This document shows positions 45,921 to 57,412 of a stretch of DNA of 64,000 nucleotides, one piece after another; position 1 is the first letter of the stretch, and each line of letters starts with the position of its first letter. The translations under genes were made by a program, and so were the position numbers. The notes under the pieces are model-generated. The model made no database searches and was not told the DNA's origin. It saw nothing but the letters and a program-made list of their open reading frames with translations. Source of the stretch: Impatiens glandulifera (lineage: Eukaryota > Streptophyta > Magnoliopsida > Ericales > Balsaminaceae); NCBI RefSeq assembly GCF_907164915.1, contig NC_061870.1, positions 727,501 to 791,500 on the forward strand, given 5' to 3'.

Positions 45921-48615
45921 TTAACTAGTATTTGATCTAATTGCATTCTTTAACTTAAACATATTGACATTGTGCTCAGACATAAGAATTCTGTATAAAT
46001 ATTTGATCCTCAATGTACTCAAAGCTTCTTCGGCCTTCAAAAGAACAAGAGAAAGTATAAGAACATCTAAAATTGTTAAATGTCAGAGACTAACATATTG
46101 TATAACACTTACATTATTTTCGTTGATGTCAATACCCCAATCCTTCACCGCTCCTCCATATGTTTCCATATGTCTCATTAAATATAAACCACAGTCTTTC
46201 TTGTTTGTTTTGTCTTGCCAGTCCAGCTTTGGGCCGTTATCCTGTATTTTTTAACCTTTGCAGCAATTTTTTCTAGGCCTCACTCTATTCCTTCCCTTCA
46301 CCCTGATCATTTGGTTCAACAGTGGGTGACTGAGCTTTGTGTTCCTTAACCTCTTCCTTCCGTTCACCCTTATCATTTGGTTCAACAAGGGGTGACTGAG
46401 CTTTGTTGGACAGAACTGCATCCTCAAGTTCTTCCTGTTCAAAAAGGAGTGATTGAGCTTCATTGTCCTGAACTACATTCTCAAGATCTTTCTGTTGAAC
46501 AGGGAGTGACTGAGCTTTATTGTGCAGAACTGCCTCCTCAAGATCATTCGTTTCAACAGGATCGGAGCAATTTTCTTCATTTTGCAGAAATGCATCCTCA
46601 AAATCATTCAGTTCAACCAGTGCTGATGGATTGTCTTCATTGTCCTCAACTGCATCCTCAAAGGTGTATTCAACCGGGGGACTATTGATTTTCAAGCTCG
46701 CACTCTCAAAAGTGTCCCCAAATGCCTCACTTGGAGGATCTTCCACACTTACACGAACTTCACCATCATTCAACACCTTCAAGTGTTTCATGAACCCTTC
46801 AGACTCTCTTAGGTTCAGGAAACCAGCCTCAAAAAAAGGCTTCGGATTGATGTTGCGTTTCTCCAACTCCCCTGATAGGTAATTAAGCTGTTGGGCTGTA
46901 TCTTTAAAAGTTTGCAGGATTTGGATGTCAACATCTGTAGATTATGAAAAACAGATTTTATTAGTCTCGAAAACAAGAAACTATAGATAAATGTGAGTCA
47001 ATTTCTTGTTTCCACATACCTCATCACCGTCATCTTTTACTTCCACCAAATCAACTAGATTCTCAGGTTCTTTATCTGTTAGGCGCGCCCTTGCCCGGCC
47101 CAGCCCAAAACCACCGGCACGACCTTCTAAGGTGGTAAACTCTAACACTGTGACGTCATCCCAACAAGAGATTATTGGAAATTTCCTTTCATAAGGCAGA
47201 CGTACACCTTCCACAAAAACACCATCTAGGTAGCAAATCTGGAGTAAAAGAATGAGAAACATGTTAGTAAATATTTGATACCTATAAATCATATACAAGA
47301 GAGGAATTATTTACCAATAAAAAGGTTATAGGTCCATCAAAATATTGATTTTTATCTTTACTTGCTTTATCTTTCCAACTTCTTACACTTTCAACCAATC
47401 GTTGTAGTGTGAAGGGGCACCAGTTCAACTCCTTTATGTTATCAACATCCATTAAGGATTTGAGAATTTTGAACCTGAAATGAATAAAATACATGTGTGA
47501 GTAATCACAAATACAATTAGATATATAATAGGTTTGAATACATGTTTACCTGGCTTGTGAATTTTGAACTGGACATAAAAAACTTGAGACAACAAAGACA
47601 ACAAAGTCGATTTTGAAATCGTTGTCTGCACTTGTGTTACTTAATATCTTGAGTATCATAGAAAGTGTTTCTGGAGCTTTTGAGTCTTCCCCGGTCCATC
47701 TGGTTTTCCAATCCCTCAAGAAATTAAATAAAGCAGGGTCTTTAGTCTTGTCCCCCAGCGGACTCAACTACGTTCATTGGCCCTCTAGGGAGGTTCATCA
47801 CGAGCTGGACGAGATCTTCATCGATAAGGATCTCCTCACCGTTGGCCAATTCCAGAGAACTCTTATCCGGGTCAAAAGATTGGATTACGTGTCTCGAAAA
47901 ATGCCCCGGGCAAATCGAGACACCCAATGTAAGAAGAGAACCAAACCCGATTTCCTTCACAACTTCCCTTTGTTCTACACTCAATTTAGGAATCATTTGA
48001 GAAAGGCCATGAGGGGATGATCTTGTTAGAAATGCCATTTTCCTTTTTTTGATGGTTTTGGTTTTTTGGGTAGATGGTGGTAAATCTTCATCGACTGGTG
48101 TAGTACATGGAGAAATATTAGTGGTTTCCGGGGGTGGTGCTGGTAACTCTTCATCGACTAGTGGAGTGGATGTAGGAATAACATTGGTTTTTTTTTTGGG
48201 GGGGGAAGGTGGTGGTAAAATCTCATCAAAATGTGTAGTACCTGCAGCAATATCAGTACCTTCGACAGCAACTGTGGAAACTGATTCAGCAGTCGATGAC
48301 TTCGTATTCGTCTTCGTATTTCTCTTCATTTTCCTTTCATATGTAACCAAGTTATTAAACCTCGAAGTCATTATTTTCGGTGGGATAACATAAATCAGTA
48401 TTCAACTAAATAAATAGAATCAACGCTTGTAAAATTAGTAGAAAATATATAAACACAATAAGATTAACCTACCTCTCTGGTTTATTACGGGGATTGACGT
48501 TGAATACAGGATTGAGGAAAGTTTCGTTTTCGTTTATGCTGTTACAAACTGACAAGACGACCTCTCAGGAGTCGATGGTATCCACTTCCATGTTGTTGCC
48601 TTGGTTTTCTGACAT
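45921..48615 (-). pseudogene. Multi-exon Ulp1-like (C48) protease family gene, decayed
   Basis: Start MSENQGNNMEVD (48615). Exon 1 contains a TGA at codon 17. Exon 2 (48360-47550) has a proline-rich region and LELANGEEILIDEDLVQLVMNLPRG in short blocks, with a one-base insertion in a G run near 47750. Exon 3 is 47474-47315 (ELNWCPFTLQRLVES, YFDGPITFLL). Exon 4 is 47238-47020 (CYLDGVFVEGVRLPYERKFP). Exon 5 (about 46930-46285) is acidic with repeats of AQSP.VEPND. The exon at 46241-46113 has NKKDCGLYLMRHMETYGG, the Ulp1 catalytic-Cys block. The last exon (46066-45921) has ALSTLRIKYLYRILMSEHN. No catalytic His/Asp block was found. Such genes are often carried by MULE or CACTA elements in plants, but capture here is inferred. 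Confidence 0.65.
46285..46720 (-). repeat. Coding tandem repeat in the acidic exon of the Ulp1-like gene
   Basis: Seven or so degenerate units of about 20 codons (pattern: acidic-LE-x-AV-x-N-x-AQS-x-x-V-x). The last two units are nearly identical (NKAQSPLVEPND / HKAQSPTVEPND). Confidence 0.7.
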
Positions 48616-48779
48616 TTTCAGAAGAAATCCTTGTAGAATAGAAGAAATCTCTAGGGTTTCAACGTTGAATATTTGATGATCGCCGGGAGATAGAGAGAGA
48701 AGAATATGAACAGTTGCTTATGAAAATGAAAATGATGTAGAGTGGAATTGTAGCGGGAAATTGAAATTATAACAATAAG

Positions 48780-49765
48780 TAATTGAAGCGAAGAAATATT
48801 CGTTCAATATCGTATCATTGTAAAAAAATTAATAAATTATTTTAAATATAAAAATAACTATTTGAAGCGAAGATTTATTCGCTGCATGTAAATTCCCTCA
48901 TTAAGTGTATTTACATGAGAGGTAATCGATCTTCTCATGGGAGGGAAAGGGGTTTTACATGAACGTCAGGTTAAAAATAATTGAAACGAAGATTTATTCG
49001 GTTTAAACAGTATCCTAGTAAATTTAAAATTGAATTTTTTTTAATTAATAAATTATGTAATTTAAGCGAATATTTCTTCAATACAAATCATCTCCTCTTA
49101 AATAAAAATTAAAAAAAATATTAAAACTAAAAGGAAGTCATCGAAGCGAATATTTATTCGCTGCATATTATTTGTAATAAATTGAATTGATATTTAATAA
49201 TGCTAAAGATTGTATGCTCGTAAAAAAAATTAAATAAACAAATAAAAAATAAGAGTGAAATCATTGAAGCGAAGATTTGTTCGCTGCATGTCATTTTTAA
49301 TAAATTGAATTAATATTTAATAAACCTAAATATAAAATTCATGTTAATTTTGGTCTTTACATACATGTGTAAGTGTATTTCCAAGACAGGCAAGCGGTCT
49401 TCTCATGGGTGAGTTGGGGGGTTTACATGTAGGTCAGGTTATAAATTATTGAAGCGAATAAGTCTTCGCTCCTAAGCGTCTCCCCGTAAAAAAATAATAA
49501 AAAATTAAAAAACGAATGAAGTAATTAAAGCGAAGATTTGTTCGCTGCATGTCATTTTTATTAAATTGAATTAATATTTAATAAACAGAAATATAAATTC
49601 CATGTAATTTTGGTCTTTACATACAAGGGTAAGTGTATTTCCATGACAGGCAAGCGGTCTTCTCATGGGTGGGTTGGGGGGTTTACATGAGGGTCAGGGC
49701 TCCTGGGCGGGGAAATCTTCACTTCCTTCGCTTCTCACCCTTCCCTCTGACATGGGGCCCGGAGC
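48780..49765. repeat. Hairpin-motif repeat region upstream of the Ulp1-like gene
   Basis: About nine copies of a short palindrome of the form AGCGAA-6 nt-TTCGCT occur, for example near 48863, 49145, 49267 and 49529, with decayed copies at 48789, 48984, 49069 and 49450. Two longer direct repeats of about 180 bp (49262-49440 and 49525-49697) each begin with the hairpin and include GCAAGCGGTCTTCTCATGGG. A third, diverged copy is at 48860-48975. This could be the subterminal region of a DNA transposon. Confidence 0.7.
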
Positions 49766-50071
49766 GAAGAGATCTTAGCCGGATCATATGAAAATTATAT
49801 TATTTCCGTACGTTAACTGGCCATTCCGTTAACGGTGTTTGGTGTGAACCCGGAATGAAATCCGGATTCCGGATTCTCCCTCCCCCTCTCCTACTCAGAT
49901 TAATTTATTAATATAATAATAATGCTGCAATTTGATTGGTCCGCAACAGGGGAACACGGGAATCGGTAGCAGAAGATCCGGATTGCTATTTTATTTCAAT
50001 AATACTTAATTAATTATTTTAAATAACTCTCATGTTATTTTCAAGATATCTAGATAAACAAAATATTATAT

Positions 50072-50113
<42 letters not shown>

Positions 50114-50910
50114 ATAAATTATTTTTGTTGATAATAAATTGATATGTGAATTGTTGTTTAAATAGTGAGAGTTAACTAAAATTATTTTCAAATTGAACAA
50201 GGCCCAGTAAAAAAAATAGACTTACTGTATTTCAAAATATTCACATTTCTTACTATTTTCTTAATTGTCAATGACAAGAAGTGTATTGATTATATTAGTT
50301 AAATATATATTATATATATTATTAATATATTTGTTTGACACAATCTATTAGGATAGTTCAAAGTCTAAGAGTTTTTTTTGTTTAAATTTTAATTCTCGTT
50401 AAAAAAAATCAAAATGTTAACTCCTTAAATAATAAAAAATTGGTTAGACATTTTAACTTTCAAAATTTTAGAAACAAAATATCGGTTTAAAATTTGAACT
50501 TCCTAAATTCAAAAAACAATATTGGTTTGACATGTTATCTTACTAATTTTTTTTAAAAAAAAAATTATTGATTCGAAATTTTAACTTTCTAAATTCATAA
50601 AATAAATTTAATGTTCAACATAGTTAACGTGTTATACTGATAAAATAATAAGATATTTTATTTAAAAAATATAGAAAAATATATATTGCAAATACAATTT
50701 CGAGCTGAAAGAGTAAATTTTGAATCATAAAATTACATTAATTTGATTTTCACAATAATTCTAATTCTAATTTTAATTTCAATTCTTAAATTTGAATAAC
50801 CTGTCAAAATTAGGAATTAAAATTACAACTCAAAATCTAATTTCATGATAATACAAACCCTAAATATATTCAACCCTCGTTAGTGATCTAATAGTTATTT
50901 CAAAACATTT
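49766..50910. other. Spacer, no gene; duplicated flank of RING copy C
   Basis: 50030-50270 and 50305-50910 are repeated elsewhere (34.5 and 43.3 kb; 11.9-12.5 kb). There is a TA repeat at 50080-50106. Confidence 0.5.
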
Positions 50911-52794
50911 AAAAATACATAGCAGGTGCTCTACAAATTGGGCAAAATTTCTTTTGCATGAGCCTTTTCTTAATACACTCAAAATGGAAAATGGTAAATA
51001 TGATTACAACCCAGTTTGCATTTATCCTCTTTTTCTTGGTTAAACTCTTCCTGCAAAGTGCAATTATACCAATTATTAATAAATACATGAATTTAAATGT
51101 GATCAAAATTAATATATAGAATAGGTAATTAATATATAAGATATCACCTACCTGGAAAAAATGGAATAGGCTTCTCCTTCATGGTCACTCATTGAAAAAG
51201 ACTGGCAATGCATCAATCTCTCAATGCTCAACATAATCTCTCCCTCATTCAATCTAGCTTCATGGTCAACTTCTTCTTCCATGAGAATTATGGATATTTC
51301 CTATAATGTAATGTATGCAGCATTTTTTTAATTGTCTTAACTATACCAAATTCAAATTTATATAACAAATGTTATTATTATTACCTCACGAGACATTGTA
51401 GTTAAGAAATCAGGAGTTGTGAAATTATTCCCGATGACAGTAGTAGCAGCGACAACTGTAGCTGTTGCATCTTGGCCAGTTGATTCAAAGATGAAGCTAA
51501 TAAGCTTTACATACATAAGACAAAAAATTAAGCGCTATTGTATTATTATTATTATTATTTAAATAAAAAGATAAACTCACTTCAGTTTGTGTGTTGAATA
51601 AATTTTGAATCATCCGAGCCTAATGAAGATTTTTCTATAATGAATGATGATATTAGTAAAAGAGTAAAAAAAAAACATATATACATACCAGGTTCCTTCT
51701 CCTTCTTCCAGTTGTGATTGATCTACTACGTTGATAAATGGCGGGAAGATGTGAAGCATTATTATTATTGCGGCTGTTACGCCTGGACGACTACGGTTTA
51801 GTAGCAGCAGGAGGAGGACTACTCTGGATGGGCCTAGAATGACTGTTGATAATATTAGTGTCGGTTGAAGCTCTAGCAATATAATTATTCATGATTTGTA
51901 GAGTATAATTTTGTTCCCGGCTCCAATCCAAGTACGATTGCAGTTGTTGGAGATTGACGTAACCAAGATTAAAACTGGGAGTAGGTGATTGATTTTGATT
52001 AGCACTCAAGTGAGGAGGGGGTTGATTTTGATTAGGATGGAAAAACTCATTATAAAGATCAATTGGAGAGAGATGATGGAAATTCCTGTCGGCACCACCC
52101 ATGGCCAAGAAATTCCTCTCCGCGCCGATGGGGTTTTGATCTTGAATTAGTTGTTGCTGCTGCGGCCACATCATGGCCGGACTACTGGTTTGGATTGGAG
52201 GTGACGGCATAGTGCTTAAACGAGAGAGGCTCTGGTTGTGAGCATGGGTGATGGCGAGGGGATCATGATGAGGGTTTTTCATTATGTAATTGGTTGTCTG
52301 AAGAAGATCGGATTGCCGATTTTCATTAATGGGTGATAATCTTCTACGGGTGTTACTCAGCATCATCATGGAGATATGGTCTTGGTCATGATGATGTCCT
52401 GTAGATAAACCCACTACAGGTCCCCCGTTAATCTAGCTCAAAGGCACCTGATGATCAAATGACTCTCCTAAGTAATTTAACTCCAATTTCTCAAGTAATC
52501 TATTACTATTGTTAGAAGTTGTTCATATCTATCTGCAAATTTCATCCAACAAAACAAATTAATTAATGTTTATCACATTTATTCTAAATTATTGTACAAA
52601 TATAATTTTTTTTCATTTATTCATGAAATATTAAAAGAATAAATTAAATTAGAGTTATCAACCTTATATAACAAAATTTATAAAAAATGGATTATCAAAT
52701 CTCTTTCAAAATATTTTCAAAAATTAGTTGATTTGACCTTTTTATCTCAAGTCTCTATCATTTTTTTTCAATTTAAAACAATTAACCAAGAAAG

Positions 52795-52875
<81 letters not shown>

Positions 52876-52957
52876 CTGATGAATAACTTTTACTAGGCAA
52901 GTAGAAGACAAGCAAGAAAAGGATTTCAGATGTGAAATAAAAGAAAAGTATAAAGAG
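50911..52957 (-). pseudogene. RING-H2 E3 ubiquitin-ligase-like gene, copy C
   Basis: The N/Q/P-rich exon (about 52530-51690) reads through 207 codons from 52414 to a TAG at 51791 that replaces Trp (copy B has TGG). Small exons follow: about 51617-51579 (donor GTGAGT), about 51500-51387, 51300 to about 51155, and about 51055-50911. Where copy B has CCICQ, copy C reads YSIFS, so the first RING zinc ligands are gone although the splice donor remains. In the last exon a 7-bp tandem duplication (CCATTTT) near 50985 shifts the frame within the RING. Its promoter is split by a LINE. Confidence 0.75.
52799..52875. repeat. (TA)n microsatellite in the 5' region of RING copy C
   Basis: About 38 TA units, positionally equivalent to 28017-28108. 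Confidence 0.95.
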
Positions 52958-55523
52958 TTTTTTTTTTTTTTTTTTGGAAAACGACTTAGCGTCATTTTAT
53001 TAAAAATTCCAAAAAACGGGAAAAAAAAACCACGAGTTTAAGAGATCATTCTAGACAGGCCTAGAATGATTTTAAAGTCGTAACATTCTAAATAAAAGCT
53101 AAAAACGTAAATGAATTATCTGTTTACAATGCTTTCAATTCTAGTGAGTTTAAAAAACGGAAAATTCCAGTTCCTGCAGATATTCCATTTCTGCTCCGTG
53201 CTTGGAATTCCTCTCCACGTTCCCGCGAGGGCGCTGCAATCCGATACAATATCTTTCCATAACTCATCAATGCTCCTGCGGGTTCTGTCATATACCCTTG
53301 CATTCCGTTCTTGCCAAATGTTATACACCACTACTCCAAAGCCGCACTTGAACACGCTTGTTGCAAATCTATTTCCATTGGCTTTGAGTAGTGCTGCTTC
53401 TTTGATTTTATTCCATTCGCTCGGGAAACTAATCAGCTCCAGGCTTTTATAGAATCTGTCCCAAAGCTCCAAAGCAATACAACAGCTCCCGAATAGGTGA
53501 TCTATGGTTTCTTCATTTCCTATGCATAGAAGACAGCTCGCGTCCGGGATGCTCATATACTTACTGATACGATCACGTGTGTTGAGTCTTTCCCAGAAGG
53601 CGAGCCATAGGATGAACTGGTGTCGAGGGATAATCTTCGTTGACCATACAAGAGGAGCCCATTCTACTTTCTGCACTTTTTCCCGGATTACCTCCCATAT
53701 TTTCTTCAATACCAGCTTCCCATTGTCCTCAGCTTTCCATTCATGAATATCCGGTCTGTCGTGTAGTTGTATGTTACTTATATGATCAAGTATCCTCTTT
53801 TCTTCTGGAATTCTTCTCAAGAGCAAGTTCCAATTCCCGTATTTGATGTCTCTGATTTTCGCTTTTGCGTAGTCCCTTCTGATACGAGTATTTTGAAACT
53901 GTTCCTTGTCGATGATAGGCTGGTTTTCAAACCAAGGGTCGTGCCAGAATAGAGTGCCTTTCCCGTCCCCTAGTCGGATGTCATAAAGATCTGCAATATC
54001 GCTTCTTAGTTTAAGAATCTTTTTTAGAGACCAGCTCATACCTTCGTGAATTTTGCAGGTCCAGATGCTGGTTTCGTGTTTCATAAATATCGTATGCACC
54101 CATTTGATCCATAGTGACTCCTGATTGCGCTCCAAAGCCCACAGATGATTGAAGGTTAGAGCCTTGTTCCACTCGATACAGTTCTTCAAGTCGATGCCTC
54201 CCTCGTCCTTCGGTTTGCAGAGAGCGGTCCATTTGACTTTCTTTCCTCCTCTTCCACTATTACCCCAGATAATGTTTCTCATCAGTGTGTCGAGTTCCTT
54301 CATTACCTTCTTCGGAATGACCATTTTCTGCGCCCAATAACCAACTATGCCCATAACCACGGTTTTGATAAGTTCGATCCTCCTTGCATAAGAAAGTTTT
54401 TTCGCTGCCCAACCAGATATCGTGTTTTTTACCTTTTCAATCAGCGGCTTGTAGTGTGAGATCTCGATCTGCTTCGCAGTTAACGAAATTCCTAAGTACC
54501 TTATGGGAAATCTGCCTTCCTTGATGCCCATGATGTTGAAGATGTCCTGTTTTGTTTCGTCCTTCACGCCTCCATAAAATGCCACACTTTTGCTTTTCAT
54601 TAATAGTTAAATCTGTTACCTAAGAAAAGAACGTTAGTGCAGCCCTAATAGTTTTAATGGAATCAACGTCCGCGTGCGCTAGAATGAACAAATCGTCAGC
54701 AAAGCATAAATGTGTTACCTCCTCTACCTCACAGAATGGGTGAAAGATGTATGGACGATTCTTTTGGAACATCGCGAAGATGCTCTCAAAGATCGCCATG
54801 ATAGCTACGAAAAGGTAAGAAGAGAGGGGGTCCCCTTGCCTTACCCCATTTTCACCCTTGAAATAGCCTTTGTGGACTCCATTGACGCTAATAACAAAGC
54901 AGGATGATGAAACGCATTGCATAATCCAATCGATAAAAATCATAGGAAAAGCAGAAACAACCAGAAAGTCTCGAATGGATTCCCATCTAACAGAGTCAAA
55001 AGCTTTCTTGATATCTATTTTGAAAGCCACTCTCGGGGATATTTTCTTTTTCCCGTAGCCTTTTAATAGGCTCTGCATGAGAAGAATATTATGAGAGATT
55101 GTCCTACCGGGGATGAATGCAGATTGATTAAGATTTATTATTTTTCCTATAACATTTTTAAAACGTTTAGAAATGATTTTGGAAATTATTTTATAAATCA
55201 CATTGCAGCAGGAAATTGGTCTGAAATCTTATACTTTCTCAGGTACCGCAGTTTTGGGGATCAAGGTTAGGACCGCTGTATTCCATTGCTTTAACATATT
55301 CATGTTTTTGAAAAACTCCAGAACCCCATCAGTAACATCTTTACCCACAACCGACCAATTATCTTTGACGAACTGTGCATTAAACCCATCAGGACCCGGG
55401 CTTTTATTCCCATCAATACTAAATAGAGATTCTTTAACCTCAACCTTCGTGACCACCCTTATCAACTCGCGACTATCTTCTGCAGAGATTTTCCTATCAA
55501 TAACTTGATACAAGGTATTCAGG
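52958..55523 (-). mobile_element. Young L1-type LINE, 3' part
   Basis: A run of 18 T at 52958-52975 is the poly(A) tail of a minus-strand LINE, followed by its 3' UTR. It continues at 60136 after an insertion and runs beyond 64000, so its 5' end and target duplication cannot be seen. The tail abuts the promoter/leader of RING copy C. Confidence 0.88.
53116..55523 (-). pseudogene. LINE ORF2, RT and C-terminal zinc domain
   Basis: The RT begins near 55520 (DRKISAEDSRELIRVV) and contains NKSPGPDGFNAQF, AFIPGRTISHNILLMQSL, IDIKKAFDSVRW and the catalytic FADDLFILAH. A TAG near 54620 and a one-base insertion at about 54595 break it. A 494-codon frame from 54600 holds the thumb region, HQFILWLAFWERLNTRDR, and the C-x2-C..H..C domain (SCLLCIGNEETIDHLFGSC). 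Only a few lesions exist, which makes it much younger than the plus-strand copy. Confidence 0.88.
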
Positions 55524-56389
55524 TGTCCAAATTGATATGTCCAAGAGAGAAGGCGTGCAAGCCTCTTGATCATTACCAGGAGAGAGAAAATATGACCGTT
55601 GTGTCCTCTCAGCTATAAAAGGAAGACGAGACGTCTTCATTTGATGCAGTGATCAAGCAAGAAAAACATTTCAATACAATTCAAGTGATAAGATTCTAGA
55701 GAGATAAACTTGTATATTCCAAAACCGGTGTGTCTAAAACCGGAAGCTTCTTGTATTGTTGTGTTGAGTTGTTGTATTACATCAAAGTGTGAGTTTGGTG
55801 TAACAGGCGAGTAGCGAAGTTGGGCTCGACCGGAAGTGTAGTTGTAACTCTAAAGAGTTAGTGGAAATCCTTCTCATAACCTGAGAAGAAGGGGTGACGT
55901 AGGAGGGTTTGCTCCGAACATCCATAAACAAATCTCTTGTCTCGTGTCCTTTCCTTTGCTTTCATTTCTTGTTTACTTAACCTTAACCTCAAAACCAATC
56001 ATACTCCTAAAACCGGTCACTCATATCCATAAAACCTACTCCTTCTAAAACATCATCTAAAAGTCGCATTCGTTGCTTCAACCTGAAACAGACATTTCCG
56101 CCCTTGAACCCGGTTCAAGAGTCTGTGACAGGTTGTGCAGTGCTGAGAAAGGTTTTAGTCTCTAACCGGACTATCACCAAAGAGTTGTGTGTTGTGTAAG
56201 CGGCCACCCTTCCCTGAAACCGGAAAACACCCCGGTCCTCCAAGGGCGTCCCCGATCCTAACAAGTGATAGAAAAATTAAGTAGATTAATTTTAAATCGG
56301 TTAGAAAATAATTGTTATAACTTATGAAAAATATATGTTAAACCGCTAAGTTATATCAAGTATATTAATTAGTTTAAATATAACAAGAT

Positions 56390-56461
56390 GTTGTTGTAGC
56401 GTAGTGGTTAACACCTCTGCCTGTCACACAGGTGACCAGGGATCAAATCCCACTGGCTGCA
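56390..56461 (+). repeat. tRNA-Asp-like sequence with Pol III boxes (SINE head), copy 1
   Basis: 72 bp resembling tRNA-Asp(GTC). It begins GTTGTTGTAGCGTAGTGG, has a perfect A box TAGCGTAGTGG (56397-56407), an anticodon-loop-like CTGTCAC and a B box GGATCAAATCC (56440-56450), 33 bp apart. The acceptor and T stems do not pair properly, so it is not a working tRNA gene. Best read as a tRNA-derived SINE head or tRNA pseudogene. Confidence 0.7.
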
Positions 56462-56677
56462 AATAATATTTGAAGTTTTGCTATTTCAGGGAAATTGAGC
56501 AAAATCCATTCGGTTTGAAGTATATATATCGTTTGGTTATTTGACTTCGGTTTGAAGTAAAAGCAACCGGTTTGGCCAAGAAGTTCAGTCAACCGGTTGG
56601 TCAACTGGAGTTCAGACTTCGGTCGTAGTAAAAGCAACCGGTTCGTCCAAGAAGTTCAGTCAAACCGGATCGGTCAA

Positions 56678-56944
56678 CCGCCATTAAATGCAGCCGCTCA
56701 ATCATAAATGCTCCGGTTGATTAAATGCAGCCGCTCAATAATAAATGTTCCGGTTATAAAGTCAGCCACTCAATAATAAATGTTCCGGTTATTAAATGAG
56801 CCGCTCCAGTCATAAATGTTCCGGTTGATTAACTGCAGCCGCTCAGTCATAAATGTTCCGGTTGATTACCTGCAGCCGCTCAGTCATAAATGTTCCGGTT
56901 GATTAACTGCAGCCGCTCAGTCATAAATGTTCTGATTGATTAAA
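56678..56944. repeat. 37-bp minisatellite, array 1
   Basis: About seven units of TAACTGCAGCCGCTCAGTCA followed by TAAATGTTCCGGTTGAT, with small gaps. Confidence 0.85.
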
Positions 56945-56947
56945 TGC

Positions 56948-57303
56948 TTCAGGCATGCTTGTCCAAATCCAGAAGCAATCTCCAGGCAGCAGGTAGCTGT
57001 CAGGCATGCTTGTCCCCAGAAGCAATCTCCAGGCAGCAGGTAGTTGTCAAGGCATGCTTGTCCAAATCCAGAAGCAATCTCCAGGCAGCAGGTAGCTGTC
57101 AGGCATGCTTGTCCAAATCCAGAAGCAATCTCCAGGCAACAGGTAGCTGTCAGGCATGCTTGTCCAAATCCAGAAGCAATCTCCAGGCAACAGGTAGTTG
57201 TCAGGCATGCTTGTCCAAATCCAGAAGCAATCTCCAGGCAGCAGGTAGCTGTCAGGCATGCTTGTCCAAATCCAGAAGCAATCTCCAGGCAGCAGGTGGC
57301 TGT
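56948..57303. repeat. 51-bp minisatellite, array 1
   Basis: Seven units beginning CAGGCATGCTTGTCCAAATC and ending CAGGTAGCTGT. Because 51 is divisible by 3 and the unit lacks stops in most frames, long ORFs run through on both strands. They are repeat artefacts. Unit 2 lacks five bases. Confidence 0.92.
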
Positions 57304-57311
57304 CAGGCGGC

Positions 57312-57412
57312 CGGCTAAGAGCTGCCATGTGTCCAAAATGCAAACCGGCTAAGTGCATGTCTGCCATGTGTCCAACATGCAAACCGGCTAAAGCGCATGT
57401 CTGCCATGTGTC
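57312..57412. repeat. 39-bp minisatellite, array 1
   Basis: About 2.5 units of GCCATGTGTCCAAAATGCAA followed by ACCGGCTAAGTGCATGTCT. The last unit merges with the LTR-like module start. Confidence 0.75.

Noticed and set aside
49920..50110. CRISPR array or bacterial feature
   Set aside because: The window is plant nuclear DNA; repeats here are TA microsatellite and duplicated flanks without spacer structure.
56390..56461. Functional tRNA-Asp gene
   Set aside because: Acceptor and T stems do not pair and the copy is duplicated with a transposon array; annotated as a tRNA-derived repeat instead.
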